Source: Streptomyces sp. 35G-GA-8 (lineage in GTDB: Bacteria > Actinomycetota > Actinomycetes > Streptomycetales > Streptomycetaceae). From it: DNA of 64,000 bases. Shown here piece by piece: positions 49,237-57,919 of this stretch. Both the position numbers and the translations under genes were made by a program. Position 1 is the stretch's first letter. Each line of letters starts with the position of its first letter. The DNA lies in NCBI RefSeq assembly GCF_023534745.1, contig NZ_JAMHJQ010000003.1, positions 559,021 to 623,020 on the forward strand, in the 5' to 3' direction. The notes beneath the pieces are model-generated. The model worked only from the letters and a program-made list of their open reading frames with translations. It had not been told where the DNA came from and searched no databases.

Positions 49237-49428
49237 CTACCCGGCCCAGAACGTCATGGCCGTGGGCACGAGGGCCAGGGCGAACGGGCTGATGGAGTCA
49301 GGCATCCACGCCAGCAGTTGGGCGTCGTCCTGGACGGCCGCGAGGATGCCGAGGATCCCCGTGGAACTGAGGTAGGCCGCGGCGGTCGCAAAGCTGACCT
49401 TGCGCTCCACGGGGGCGTGCATGCTCAT
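49237..49428 (-). CDS. holin-like small membrane protein
   Basis: A 63-aa protein with two hydrophobic segments (FATAAAYLSSTGILGILAAV and SISPFALALVPTAMTFWAG) and a short basic N-terminus, the plan of small actinophage holins. Its ATG overlaps the stop of the tail-chaperone-like gene (ATGA). No endolysin gene is left beside it. Confidence 0.6.
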   Translation of the reverse strand: MSMHAPVERKVSFATAAAYLSSTGILGILAAVQDDAQLLAWMPDSISPFALALVPTAMTFWAG

Positions 49429-49595
49429 GGTCGGGCCCTATCTAGGTCGATGTCCAGCCGACGGTTCGCCTCCTGGAACTGTTCGTAGCGGTCCAGGAAC
49501 TCGTCGCCCAGCACTTCTGCCTGGAACACGAACGTGGTGTCGCCGATCTCCGCCTCGTGTGGAGCCGTGTTGAGGGTGAACTGCTTCTTAGCCAC
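49425..49595 (-). CDS. truncated phage tail-assembly-chaperone-like protein
   Basis: A 56-aa protein starting with GTG: AKKQFTLNTAPHEAEIGDTT then FVFQAEVLGDEFLDRYEQF, which resembles the N-terminus of tail assembly chaperones of actinophages. These are normally over 100 aa, so the C-terminal part is lost and the end abuts the holin-like gene, as expected after deletion of the tape-measure and tail-tip genes. AGAAGGG precedes the start. The IS5-type element lies 36 bp upstream. Confidence 0.6.
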   Translation of the reverse strand: MAKKQFTLNTAPHEAEIGDTTFVFQAEVLGDEFLDRYEQFQEANRRLDIDLDRARP

Positions 49596-49700
49596 GGGGG
49601 CCCTTCTCTTCCCACGCGAGACGCCCGGCCTAAGAACTCCTAACGGAATGATCTTCGAGGTGGTTGGATCGCTTCGGGAGTGACGATCCGGGAGTGTGGA

Positions 49701-50536
49701 GTGGCTCGGCCGAAGCCGTGGCATGTTGAGGACGGGCTGTGGGCGGTGATTGAACCGCTGTTGCCGAAGGTTGAGCGCCGCACTCGCTATCCCGGGCGCA
49801 AGCGGCATCCGGACCAGCTGGTGTTCCAGGGCATTCTGTTCGTGCTGCACACCGGGATTGCCTGGGAACACCTGCCGCAGGAGCTCGGTTTCGGCTCGGG
49901 CATGACGTGCTGGCGCCGCCTGGCCGAGTGGACTGAGGCCGGCGTCTGGCCGCGGCTCCACGAGGTCCTTCTGGCCGAACTCCGCAGGGCGAACCTGCTG
50001 GACTTCTCCCGGGCTGCGGTCGACGGCTCCCACATCCGGGCGTTAAAAGGGGCTCCAAGACGGGACGAAGCCCCGTTGACCGGGGCAGGACGGGCAGCAA
50101 ACAACACCTGATCACCGACGCCACCGGCATCCCACTCGCCGTCACGCTGACCGGTGGGAACCGCAACGACGTTACCCAGCTCATCCCGCTCCTGGAAGCG
50201 GTGCCGCCCGTGCGGGGCAAACGCGGCCGTCCCCGGCGGCGCCCCGATGTCGTTCTCGCTGACCGCGGGTACGACCACGACAAGTATCGCCGCCTGGTCT
50301 GGGGGCTGGGAGTGAAACCGCTGGTCGCGCGACGCGGAAGCGAACACGGATCCGGACTGGGCACTCAGCGCTGGGTTGTCGAGCGTGCTTTCGCCCATCT
50401 GCACTGGTTCCGCCGTCTGCGTATCCGCTGGGAGATCCGCAACGACATCCACGAAGCCTTCCTCACCATGGGATGCGCGCTCATCTGCTGGCGACGCCTG
50501 TCAGAGCCGACCCGGTCCCTCGCCCTCTCGCAGTAG
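49701..50536 (+). CDS. IS5-family (IS427-type) transposase, two frames joined by -1 frameshift
   Basis: The first frame encodes the N-terminal DUF4096-type region (WHVEDGLWAVIEPLLP, GILFVLHTGIAWEHLPQEL) and the first catalytic Asp in AAVDGSHIRALKG. At A4G4 (50045-50052) a -1 slip leads into the second frame: GGSKTGRSPVDRGR, GSKQHLITDATGIP, DVVLADRGYDHDKYRR (second Asp), and the final WVVERAFAHLHWFRRLRIRW with the Glu. This is the programmed frameshift usual for this group. I used the GTG at 49701 with GGGAG upstream. All catalytic residues are in place, so it should be active. Confidence 0.9.
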
Positions 50537-50905
50537 CCATTCCCGGACCGAAGCAGCTTGGTCAAGGAGCCGCCTGACCTGCATTCCCTCTTCGCGCGAG
50601 GTCACCTTAGGCAGCGGGGTGAAGTCGTCGGGGATCACGTCCAGCCAGCTCACCACCTGGTCTCCCGTACGCAGGGTGATCAGCAGTTCCCACCGCACGT
50701 GATCGGGAACGTCCGGGCAGTGGGACAGGGTGTGCCACAAGGCCGGCCACAGATAGTGGGTGCCGCCGGGCGCCGCATTCGCCCGCACCCACGCCGGATC
50801 CAACCGCTGGCTCAGGCCGAGGTCACCCGCCCGCTCCTCCAGCCGGAACAACGAGGCCGAATCGATGACCTTCACCTCGCGCGGCAGCGGTTGCTCAACG
50901 TCCAT
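50501..50905 (-). CDS. passenger protein inside the IS5-type element
   Basis: A 134-aa protein of unknown family on the strand opposite the transposase, overlapping its 3' end by 36 bp and lying wholly within the terminal repeats. The sequence reads as a real protein (MDVEQPLPREVKVIDSASLF, GTHYLWPALWHTLSHCPDVP, VRWELLITLRTGDQVVSWLD, VRRLLDQAASVREWLLRE) with normal codon use. No domain is recognised and there is no signal. IS5 elements normally carry only the transposase. It may help the element or be picked-up cargo. Confidence 0.7.
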   Translation of the reverse strand: MDVEQPLPREVKVIDSASLFRLEERAGDLGLSQRLDPAWVRANAAPGGTHYLWPALWHTLSHCPDVPDHVRWELLITLRTGDQVVSWLDVIPDDFTPLPKVTSREEGMQVRRLLDQAASVREWLLREGEGPGRL

Positions 50906-50977
50906 CGCCCCATGCTGCCCGACAGCACCTCACGCCGGGCAACCGACCCCAAAGAGTCATTCCGTTAGGAGTTCTAA

Positions 50978-51469
50978 GACCAGCAGTGTGAAGGGAGAGG
51001 ATATCCGTCAATCAGGGCGAGATGCCATGAACGTTCACAAGGCCCGCAGTGGCCCCCTGCAACTGTCCAGGTCGGCTGTTCGGCATCAGTCGGGGCGTAC
51101 CCGGTCCACTCCTTCAGTGCGGAGGAGGCCCGGCGGGAACGCGGATCACTTCCGCCTCTCCGCAGCCGGAAAGAGCTGAGGTCACCCGCCGCCCATATGT
51201 GTTCATTCTGTAGCAAATAGAAGGAATGCGTAATTTTCGGCGCAAGGATCCGGAAAATTGCTTGCCAGGCTCCCCTTCCTCGGTTATGGCAAATCAGCTG
51301 ATGTGCCTCTTGTGTGGCCGGAAGGGTCATGAAATGATCACAGCGGTTCAAGCGGGGGAAATTGCGCATGTCGCGGGAAAATGGATCCTTCGGGCTATTT
51401 TGCATGCCGTGAAACTTCTTCCCCTGATTTTTCTTGGGCTGGTCGAAGATTCCACGGAAAGGAAATTCA
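50978..51469. promoter_or_regulatory. upstream region of the polymorphic toxin gene
   Basis: A 490-bp gap between the IS and the toxin gene. From 51190 on the base composition is clearly less GC-rich than the neighbours, with runs such as TAATTTTC and GATTTTTC. No frame is convincing; a 143-codon minus-strand frame has poor codon use. It presumably carries the toxin promoter. Confidence 0.4.
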
Positions 51470-54400
51470 ATGCGAAGACCTTGTCATCCGGTGCGACGTC
51501 GCAAAGCGGGCATGAAGGCACAGCGGCTCCTGGCAGGTACCGCTCTCCTCGTGGCGAGTTCGGTATTGTCCACTCTGATTTCGACAGTCCCGGCATTCGC
51601 CGTCACCAGAGCGGTGGATGAGGAGGACACCGGCGCCTACCGCAACAGTATCGGCAATGAACCCCGGCTGTTGCGCTGCACGGCGGGCGTGGCGTTGCAT
51701 ATCGGCGGCGCATCCCTGAAGGCGAAGGCTATCGAGGGGCTGAAGGGCACTGGCGCCGAGCTGGCTGCCATCGTCGGTACTCCCGCACACTGGAACGAAC
51801 TCGCCGAAGCGGCGGACGAAGACAAGGAGTCGGCGGACCAGTACCTCGACCAGTACGATGCCAGGCATAAAGGCTGGGAGGACTCGAATCGCGTCTATGC
51901 GATGTCCTCGTACGGGGAGGAAGTCGATCTGCATGCGCCGGAATTCGGTGCCGCAGTAAGGGACTTCACCGAGGGTGCCTACCACCGGGTGATCGACAGG
52001 CTCGGGCAAGACGGTCATGCGATTCCGTCGAGTAAGTCGCTTCAGAGGGCCGCTGAAATCGCGGAGGAGAACCGGGGCGAGAACTCGTGGAATGACCAGA
52101 TCATCGACTGGATCCTCCGCGACGCAGGCCGACCCTACTACAACGCGGATACCGCGAGCGACATAGCCTCCTACCTGCGGCGCGGTGGGTTCCCCGCAAC
52201 GGCTCCGGCCGAGGGGTCTGCCGAATTCCGTGTGGAGGTCGAGTACCTGAAGAACTCCTGGGGCGCATGCGACAGCCTCAACCCGGTCGACCCCGGCCGT
52301 GTCCTGAACCCCGTGCTGGCCACCGCCACTGCGGAGTGGGAAGCGGAGTACGCGGCACAGGCCACGCAACGCAACACGATCATCGAGGCTGAGGCTGAAG
52401 CCGCGGCCGAGATGCAGAGATCCACTGACGCCATGATCGCGGGGATCGGCCAGGCCTGGTTGGCCGAGCAGATCCTGCTCTGGCAGAAAGAATGGGCATC
52501 CGAGCCTGCTGATGACCCGTTGCGGCCGAAGCCAGAGGTTTTCGCCCAGGCCAATCGGGATCTGAAGATCGCGCGCCAGAATGCGCTCGCCAACACGACC
52601 AAGGCGAGCCGGGCAGTCCGCATGGCCGAATTCGCCGTGTCGAAGTCGGAGGCAGCGCAGAAGTCCGCGTACGAAATCGCGGAGGGCCTGGGTGCTCCAC
52701 GTGGCCGTGGGCTGGTGTATGCGCAGCAGTCCGCGCAGGTGGTCAAGGCTTCGTACGCCGCCGCCCAGGCTGCGGCGAAAGCCGCTGAGACTGCCTCGAA
52801 CGCGGCGGCGGCGACGGTCGCGGACAGCAAGGCGCTGTTCGCGCTGAGCCAGACGCAGTCCCACGCGGTCAACACGGAGTTCCGTAAGGCCGCCGCTCAG
52901 GAGGCCGCCGCTCAGGCGAAGGCCGCGGCGGCGGCGGCTGATGTCCAGGCCAAGGAAGCCGCGGCCAACGCCACCAAGGCGAAGACGGCGCAGACGACGG
53001 CTGAGAGCGCGGAGAAGACGGCCAAGGCCGCCGCAGCCACTGCCAAGGCGGAGCGGGCAAACGCCGAGAGGGAGATGTCCGCCGCCGTCAGCCAGCGCAA
53101 GACTGCGGACAGCGAGCGGGCCAAGGCCGGCGCGGCGAACGAGCGGGCTCAGGGCGAACGGGATACCGCCGGGCGGGCGCTGGACTCCGCCCGGGCGGCC
53201 GCCGACACAGCGAGTGAGAAGCGCACGGACGCGGAGACCGCCGAGCACCGCGCCTACCTGGCGCGGGACGAGGCGGAGGCTGCCGAGCGCCGAAAGGACG
53301 CGGCTGCTTCCCGCGCCAAGGCCCTCGAGTCTGCCGCCGCGGCTGCCGAAGGAACCGAGGCCGCGGCCGAGGCCCGGCAGGCGGCGACCGAGGCCCGTAC
53401 CGCCGCCAATGACGCTGCCGGTGCCGCCACCCGGGCCCGTACCGCCGCCAATGAAGCCTCCACCGCCGCTGTCAACGCGCGTGCCGCGGCGACCCGGGCC
53501 GATGGTGCCGCTTCCCGCGCCCGCGCCTCCGCGGACCGGGCGTGGTCGGCCTACCAGACGACCTACGCGGCCGCGCAGACCGCTCACGCCGCGGCCGCCG
53601 AGGCCATCGACGCCGCCGACTCGGCCGCGTTGAACGCCAAGACAGCGGAAGCGGAAGCCAAGAAGGCGCAGGCGGCTTCTCTCAAGGCTCATCAGCAGGC
53701 GCTGGCCGCGAAGGACGAGGCCGCCAGGACGGCCGCGTGGTCGGCGAAGACCGCCGGGTTCGCGTTCGCCGCCGCCGAGTCGGCAGCCGCCGCGCGTGAC
53801 TCCGCGGCTGAGGTGATCAAGCCCGCCAACACGGCCATCTCCATCGGCACCCCCTACCGGGAGACCGACAGCGCGGCCGCCTTCGCGGTCCTGGTCGGCC
53901 AGATCTCCAAACCCCTGGCCGAACAGCAGGCAGCAGCGGCCACGTCCAAGGCCACTGAAGCCGCCAAGGCCGCCGCCGACGCCAAGGCCCTCGCGGACAA
54001 GGCCGCCGGCGACGCCAAGATCGCCGCCCAGGCAGCAGCCGCCGCAGCAGCCGACACGGCCAAGGCACTGAAATCCGCCGCTGACGCACGCACATCCGCG
54101 ACAGCGGCAGCCAAGTCCGCCACAGCGGCCAAGAAAGCCGACACCAACACCACCGCCTACAACACCCAGGCCGGCAGCGACGCCTTCTACGCCGACTCGG
54201 CAGCCCGCGACGCCGAACGTGAAGCCGCCGCCGCCAACGCGGCTGCTTCCGATGCCGAGAAGGATGCCGGCAGCGCCCGCTCGGCCGCGACAGCCGCGCA
54301 GAAGGACGCGACCACCGCGGATTCCACCGCGACCAGAGCAGAAAAGGACGCCACCGCGGCGGAGACGGCGGCAAGCAACGCCGACACCGCGGCCAAGGAC

Positions 54401-55315
54401 GCCGACGCGGCCGCGACGCGCGCCGAGGCCGAGGCGCGCAAACGTGCTGCGGCCGAGTACGCCGCGTGGGCGGAGTCCAGCAAACAGGACACCACTGGGC
54501 CGGATCTGTCGACGGATGAGGAAGCGCTTCTGCGGGAATATTGCGGCCAGCAATGCGTGGAGGAGTTCCGCGCCGCCAAGAAGCTCGCCGCGATGCACGT
54601 CATCGACTGGATCAAGGAGAACGGCGACGACATCCTCCTTGAGGTCTTCGGTATCGACAACATCGTCAACTGTGTGTCAACCCGCGACCTCGAGAGCTGC
54701 CTGTGGGCCCTGTTCGACGTCGCCAGCGTGGCCCTCAGCGTCCTCAAGGCCCCCAAGGTCATCAAGGCCATCGACCGGACCGTCAGCGGCATCGACGCCT
54801 TCTTCGACGCCTCCAAGACCGCCAAGCGCACACTTGAGCGGTACCGCGAGCTGATCGAGAAGCTGAAGAAGGGACCGGAGGAGAACCCGAAGCCGCCTGT
54901 CTGCCCGACGGCCAAGAGTGCAGCGCTGCGGGCCTCTTCGTCCGCGACAATGGCCGCTGGCGGAGGTTGGGACGACTACTGCGACTATAAACTCCCTGCC
55001 GGAGCAAAAATCCCGTCGCTGGACCCACGCTCCATCAAGCTCCTGCGGGACACACACTTCCCCGGAGGAGTCTCAGTCGACCGAAGCAAGGGACTCTTCA
55101 AACCAAGCCTGACGGATGTCGACCTGCACAAGCTGCTCAGTACAGCTCTTGCTGACTCGGCGAATTTCGTGAAGAATCCTCGCGGTTACTATGAGAAGAC
55201 CTTCAAGCACCCAGGAGTCGGATACACATCCGAGCTGAACAATTCGCTTCCCGCATCATTCGTCACGCTCGTGATAAACGGCGGAGGCGACGTCATAACA
55301 ATGTATCCACACTGA
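51470..55315 (+). CDS. secreted polymorphic toxin with alanine-rich coiled-coil body
   Basis: A 1281-aa protein. A long basic signal peptide (RRPCHPVRRRKAGMKAQRLL, then a hydrophobic run, cleavage after PAFA near residue 45) directs export. Residues 60-300 are a globular helical region. Residues about 310-1000 are an extreme Ala/Lys/Glu/Thr heptad-type coiled coil. Residues about 1010-1110 hold a hydrophobic helical stretch (IDNIVNCVSTRDLESCLWAL, four cysteines). The last 95 residues (SIKLLRDTHFPGG to FVTLVINGGGDVITMYPH) are a separate domain, as in CdiA/polymorphic toxin tips; the toxin family is not recognised. The ATG at 51470 has GGAAAGGAA. A small gene 15 bp downstream fits an immunity gene. 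Confidence 0.85.
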   Translation: MRRPCHPVRRRKAGMKAQRLLAGTALLVASSVLSTLISTVPAFAVTRAVDEEDTGAYRNSIGNEPRLLRCTAGVALHIGGASLKAKAIEGLKGTGAELAAIVGTPAHWNELAEAADEDKESADQYLDQYDARHKGWEDSNRVYAMSSYGEEVDLHAPEFGAAVRDFTEGAYHRVIDRLGQDGHAIPSSKSLQRAAEIAEENRGENSWNDQIIDWILRDAGRPYYNADTASDIASYLRRGGFPATAPAEGSAEFRVEVEYLKNSWGACDSLNPVDPGRVLNPVLATATAEWEAEYAAQATQRNTIIEAEAEAAAEMQRSTDAMIAGIGQAWLAEQILLWQKEWASEPADDPLRPKPEVFAQANRDLKIARQNALANTTKASRAVRMAEFAVSKSEAAQKSAYEIAEGLGAPRGRGLVYAQQSAQVVKASYAAAQAAAKAAETASNAAAATVADSKALFALSQTQSHAVNTEFRKAAAQEAAAQAKAAAAAADVQAKEAAANATKAKTAQTTAESAEKTAKAAAATAKAERANAEREMSAAVSQRKTADSERAKAGAANERAQGERDTAGRALDSARAAADTASEKRTDAETAEHRAYLARDEAEAAERRKDAAASRAKALESAAAAAEGTEAAAEARQAATEARTAANDAAGAATRARTAANEASTAAVNARAAATRADGAASRARASADRAWSAYQTTYAAAQTAHAAAAEAIDAADSAALNAKTAEAEAKKAQAASLKAHQQALAAKDEAARTAAWSAKTAGFAFAAAESAAAARDSAAEVIKPANTAISIGTPYRETDSAAAFAVLVGQISKPLAEQQAAAATSKATEAAKAAADAKALADKAAGDAKIAAQAAAAAAADTAKALKSAADARTSATAAAKSATAAKKADTNTTAYNTQAGSDAFYADSAARDAEREAAAANAAASDAEKDAGSARSAATAAQKDATTADSTATRAEKDATAAETAASNADTAAKDADAAATRAEAEARKRAAAEYAAWAESSKQDTTGPDLSTDEEALLREYCGQQCVEEFRAAKKLAAMHVIDWIKENGDDILLEVFGIDNIVNCVSTRDLESCLWALFDVASVALSVLKAPKVIKAIDRTVSGIDAFFDASKTAKRTLERYRELIEKLKKGPEENPKPPVCPTAKSAALRASSSATMAAGGGWDDYCDYKLPAGAKIPSLDPRSIKLLRDTHFPGGVSVDRSKGLFKPSLTDVDLHKLLSTALADSANFVKNPRGYYEKTFKHPGVGYTSELNNSLPASFVTLVINGGGDVITMYPH

Positions 55316-55330
55316 CCAGCGAGAGGGAAA

Positions 55331-55621
55331 ATGGGACTCGGTATCTACGTGGAAGATCTATGGCGCGGCCGGATGAGTGCCTTCACAGACGATGAGGAGG
55401 CTTCCTTTATGCGTGTCTGTGAGTCGGCGCCCGAGGAAAGTCTGCGCTTCGGAGTGAACAAGTACGGGGAAACCCTGTTCAACAGCATCCAGTTGCGCCA
55501 GCTCGTGAAAGAGCTGGAATCACTTCCCGAGGACGACCGAACCCCTGTCGTCCAGCAGGTGGTAGACGGTGCAAGGCAAGCCATTCACCGGACTGGCTAC
55601 CTGCACTTCATCGGCGACTGA
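55331..55621 (+). CDS. putative immunity protein
   Basis: A 96-aa soluble, acidic protein (MGLGIYVEDLWRGRMSAFTD, EASFMRVCESAPEESLRFG, GETLFNSIQLRQLVKELESL, RTGYLHFIGD) starting 15 bp after the toxin stop with GAGAGGG upstream. Small size, acidity, strict adjacency and lack of a signal peptide fit a cytoplasmic antidote to the toxin tip domain, which is quite basic. Family not recognised. Confidence 0.75.
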   Translation: MGLGIYVEDLWRGRMSAFTDDEEASFMRVCESAPEESLRFGVNKYGETLFNSIQLRQLVKELESLPEDDRTPVVQQVVDGARQAIHRTGYLHFIGD

Positions 55622-55925
55622 CCTGTCAACCAATTGACGTCGGCCTGTGTAGCCCCCACGGGCGGCACAGGCCGACGCCGCGTCCCCAGTTCCGTACTTG
55701 ACACAGAGGTGCAGCCTGCGGAAGGCACGGCGCGCGGTCTAATGGATTCAGCGAGCCTTTTCAGCGGTGCTAGGGCGGCCTTGGCGACTGACGTCATACG
55801 GTTGGCGCTGATCCGGGATCTTCGGAAGATCCGCCAGGACTTCAGCAGTACCGTGCGCCGCCCGACGGGTGCCCGGGATGCGGCCAGTGCCCGGTTGACC
55901 GTCCGTCGTGTTCGCCGCGTGGCTG
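55622..55925. other. gap after the immunity gene
   Basis: About 300 bp without a convincing gene. A minus-strand segment near 55750-55830 reads LADLPKIPDQRQPYDV, faintly like the N-terminus of ISAs1-type transposases, but is too short to claim. Confidence 0.3.
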
Positions 55926-56294
55926 TTATGCCGGACCCCGAGGCTTGAGCGCACTCCGCCCCCCGTCTTGCGCGTGGCGGTCTTCGGCGTAGCCGCCGAG
56001 CAAGACATGGCCGGTGAACGACGACCACGGGTGGTTGTACGGCATGGGCTTCTGCCCGCCCCGCAGGTCAGGGCGGACACAGACGCTGAGCCGAACCGTG
56101 CGCTCAGCGGTGACGAGCAGGCTCATCTCCGCCTTCGACAGCTCGCCCTGGTCGTCGAGAATGAGTAACCAGCCCCCGGGCGCCGTGAACCTCTCCCACT
56201 CCAGGGGCCCAACGTCAGGGGCATGGGCGGCAATTCCAGCCGCCGCCGCCTCAAAGATTCCTTCCGTTACCGTGAACTGAGGGGTGATCTCCAT
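55926..56294 (-). CDS. hypothetical protein, possibly an orphan immunity-type gene
   Basis: A 122-aa protein starting MEITPQFTVTEGIFEAAAAG, with ERFTAPGGWLLILDDQGELS, SLLVTAERTVRLSVCVRP and a final Arg/Gly-rich part that may be read past the true domain. No domain recognised. It lies between the toxin-immunity pair and the IS630 element, on the opposite strand, in a spot where immunity cassettes often collect; that link is inference. The upstream side is cut close by the IS end at 56319. Confidence 0.5.
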   Translation of the reverse strand: MEITPQFTVTEGIFEAAAAGIAAHAPDVGPLEWERFTAPGGWLLILDDQGELSKAEMSLLVTAERTVRLSVCVRPDLRGGQKPMPYNHPWSSFTGHVLLGGYAEDRHAQDGGRSALKPRGPA

Positions 56295-56318
56295 TCATCC
56301 ATCGTGCAGTCCGCCACC

Positions 56319-57493
56319 TAGTGTCTCGTGATCCTGATTGCGTTACTTCGAGTTGTTATTGACGAGTTTCTTCATGCTGGCCTGGACGAGTCGGACCTTG
56401 GCGAGGATCTCGTCCGCGGTGGCGGTCCAGGTGAAGGGTTTCGTGTTCTCGTTCCAGGAGTTGATGTAGTCGCGGATCTGTTTGACCAGGACGTTGACAC
56501 TCGAGAACGTGCCGCGGCGGATGGACTGCCGGGTGGTGATCCCGAACCAGATCTCGATCTGGTTCAGCCACGAGGATCCGACAGGGGTGAAATGGAAGTG
56601 GACGTGCGGCTTCTTCGCCAGCTACGCCTTCACGTCCGGAGTGGTGTGCGTGGACAGGTTGTCCAGGACGACATGGATCTCCTTCCCCGTATGCGGCTCG
56701 ACGGCTTTCTTCAGGAACGCCAGGAAGCTCGCGCCGTTCCGGTTCGGCTTGCACTCGTCCAGCACTTCACCGGTCGTGACGTTCAGCGCGGCAAACAGGT
56801 TCGTGGTGCCGTGCCGGACGTAGTCGTGGGTGCGCTGCCCGGTAACCGCGAAGGCCACCGGCAGCACCGGCTGGGTCCGGTCCAGGGCCTGCACCTGCGT
56901 CTTCTCGTCGACCGACAGCACCACGGCGCCACCGGGCGGGGCCAGGTACAAACCGACAACATCGGCGGCCTTCTCCGCGAATCCCGGGTCTTTCGAGATC
57001 CTGAAGGTGCCCGAACGGTGTGGTTTCAGATTCTCCTCACGCCAGACGCGGGCACCGTAATGCCAGGACACCGAAACGCCCTCACGTAGCCTCAAGTGAT
57101 CGGCCAGCGTCCGCGTCGACCAGTGCGAGAGCCCGGAATCCGCCGGCGGGGACATCCTCGTCAAAGCGATCACCCGGGCCCTCACCCGAGGCGGCACCTG
57201 AGTTCGTGGCCCGCCCCGGCTTTTGTCCTCCAGCCCGGCCAAACCCCGCTCCGCATAGCGGGCCTTGCAGCGGTCCACCGTAAGCGGTGCCACACCGGCA
57301 AGCTCGGCGATGTCCTTTCGCCGCCGCCCCTCGGCCGACCACAACACGATCCGAGCGCGAAGCGCCACGAGCGTCGGCACATCTCGCGAACCGCCAACTC
57401 CCGCAGCTCAGGCATCTGTTCAAAGGAGCGATCCGTACCCGACTCAACGACCATGGACGCCTCAGGTTCCACAAACAGAATCACAAGACACTA
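56319..57493. mobile_element. IS630-family insertion sequence
   Basis: Terminal inverted repeats TAGTGTCTCGTGATCCTG (56319-56336) and its inverted partner (57476-57493) match at 16 of 18 positions. TA stands at both ends, the target of IS630 elements. The single transposase gene fills it but is broken twice, so the element is no longer autonomous. Confidence 0.88.
56343..57454 (-). pseudogene. IS630-family transposase, inactivated by a 2-bp insertion and a nonsense codon
   Basis: The N-terminus (MVVESGTDRSFEQMPELREL, AVREM) runs from about 57454 to 57385, where an extra TG (ATGTGCCG for ATGCCG) shifts the frame. The next frame holds PTLVALRARIVLWSAEGR, the HTH region, SVDEKTQVQALDR (first Asp) and VVLDNLSTHTTPDVKA (second Asp), then a TAG at 56622-56624 where relatives have Trp. 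Beyond it the same frame continues for 92 sense codons, LAKKPHVHFHFTPVGSSWLN then QIEIWFG with the catalytic Glu, to a stop at 56343. So there are two lesions in an otherwise complete DDE enzyme. Confidence 0.88.
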
Positions 57494-57505
57494 GCTTCAC
57501 CAGCG

Positions 57506-57540
57506 GTTTCTGTTTCCAATTCATATTGGAAACAGGAAAC
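57506..57540. repeat. strong inverted repeat next to the IS630 end
   Basis: GTTTC-TGTTTCCAAT pairs with ATTGGAAACAGGAAAC (one bulged base) over a TCAT loop, immediately after the phage-like gene stop on the minus strand. It is AT-rich relative to the genome and followed by T on one side, so it may be a terminator of phage origin. Confidence 0.65.
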
Positions 57541-57550
57541 ACCCGGAAGG

Positions 57551-57919
57551 TCAGCGTCCCTGCCTCAGCGCTCGGGCGAGGAAATTGCTCGCCCTCGTCC
57601 CCGGGTGCCGGGCGTACGCCGCGTACACCACCCGGCCGCCCACTTCGAACCTCAACGCCTTCGCCCTGCGCGGGCGGATGATGTGCGGCCGGGTGCCGTC
57701 GAGGACGTACCGCACTGCCGGGTGGTCGCAGACGATGACCCCATTGAGGCCGCCCGGCCCGTCCTGCACCTTCCAGGACACGTACCGGCCCATGGACCCG
57801 GGCGCCTCGCGCTCCGCGATCCGCGCCGTCCGCTCGGCCAGCCGCCGCGCGACCACTCTGTTGCGCAGCCGCAGCGTCCGCGCGATCCGGCCAGGATCGA
57901 GCCGTACCTCTACGCTCAC
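57551..57919 (-). CDS. HK97 gp10-like phage neck/tail-completion protein
   Basis: A 122-aa basic protein: VEVRLDPGRIARTLRLRNRV, ERTARIAEREAPGSMGRYVS, VIVCDHPAVRYVLDGTRPH, and the end YARHPGTRASNFLARAL. The HPGTxxxxFLxxAL tail and the middle beta segment are typical of the gp10/minor-tail family joining head and tail in siphophages. The GTG at 57919 overlaps the stop of the upstream phage gene (GTGA) with GGAG ahead. The order continues the minus-strand phage module whose other half is at 48.8-49.6 kb. Confidence 0.75.
   Translation of the reverse strand: MSVEVRLDPGRIARTLRLRNRVVARRLAERTARIAEREAPGSMGRYVSWKVQDGPGGLNGVIVCDHPAVRYVLDGTRPHIIRPRRAKALRFEVGGRVVYAAYARHPGTRASNFLARALRQGR

Larger units (their letters stand above)
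49634..50974. mobile_element. IS5-family insertion sequence with passenger gene
   Basis: A 1341-bp element bounded by perfect 18-bp inverted repeats GAACTCCTAACGGAATGA (49634-49651 and, inverted, 50957-50974). A 3-bp TAA direct repeat flanks it (49631-49633, 50975-50977). It contains a two-frame transposase and, beyond it on the other strand, a 134-aa passenger gene. Perfect ends, intact target duplication and undamaged reading frames point to a recent insertion. Confidence 0.93.

Noticed and set aside
50974-51405. 143-codon minus-strand frame between the IS and the toxin gene
   Set aside because: Atypical codon use, no ribosome site, AT-richer promoter DNA; no recognisable protein features.
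51467-54598. 1043-codon minus-strand frame opposite the toxin gene
   Set aside because: Gly/Leu/Arg-rich mirror of the alanine coiled coil; codon bias falls on the wrong position.
55740-55850. Possible ISAs1-type transposase N-terminus on the minus strand
   Set aside because: Fewer than 25 residues of weak likeness and no ends or further domains.
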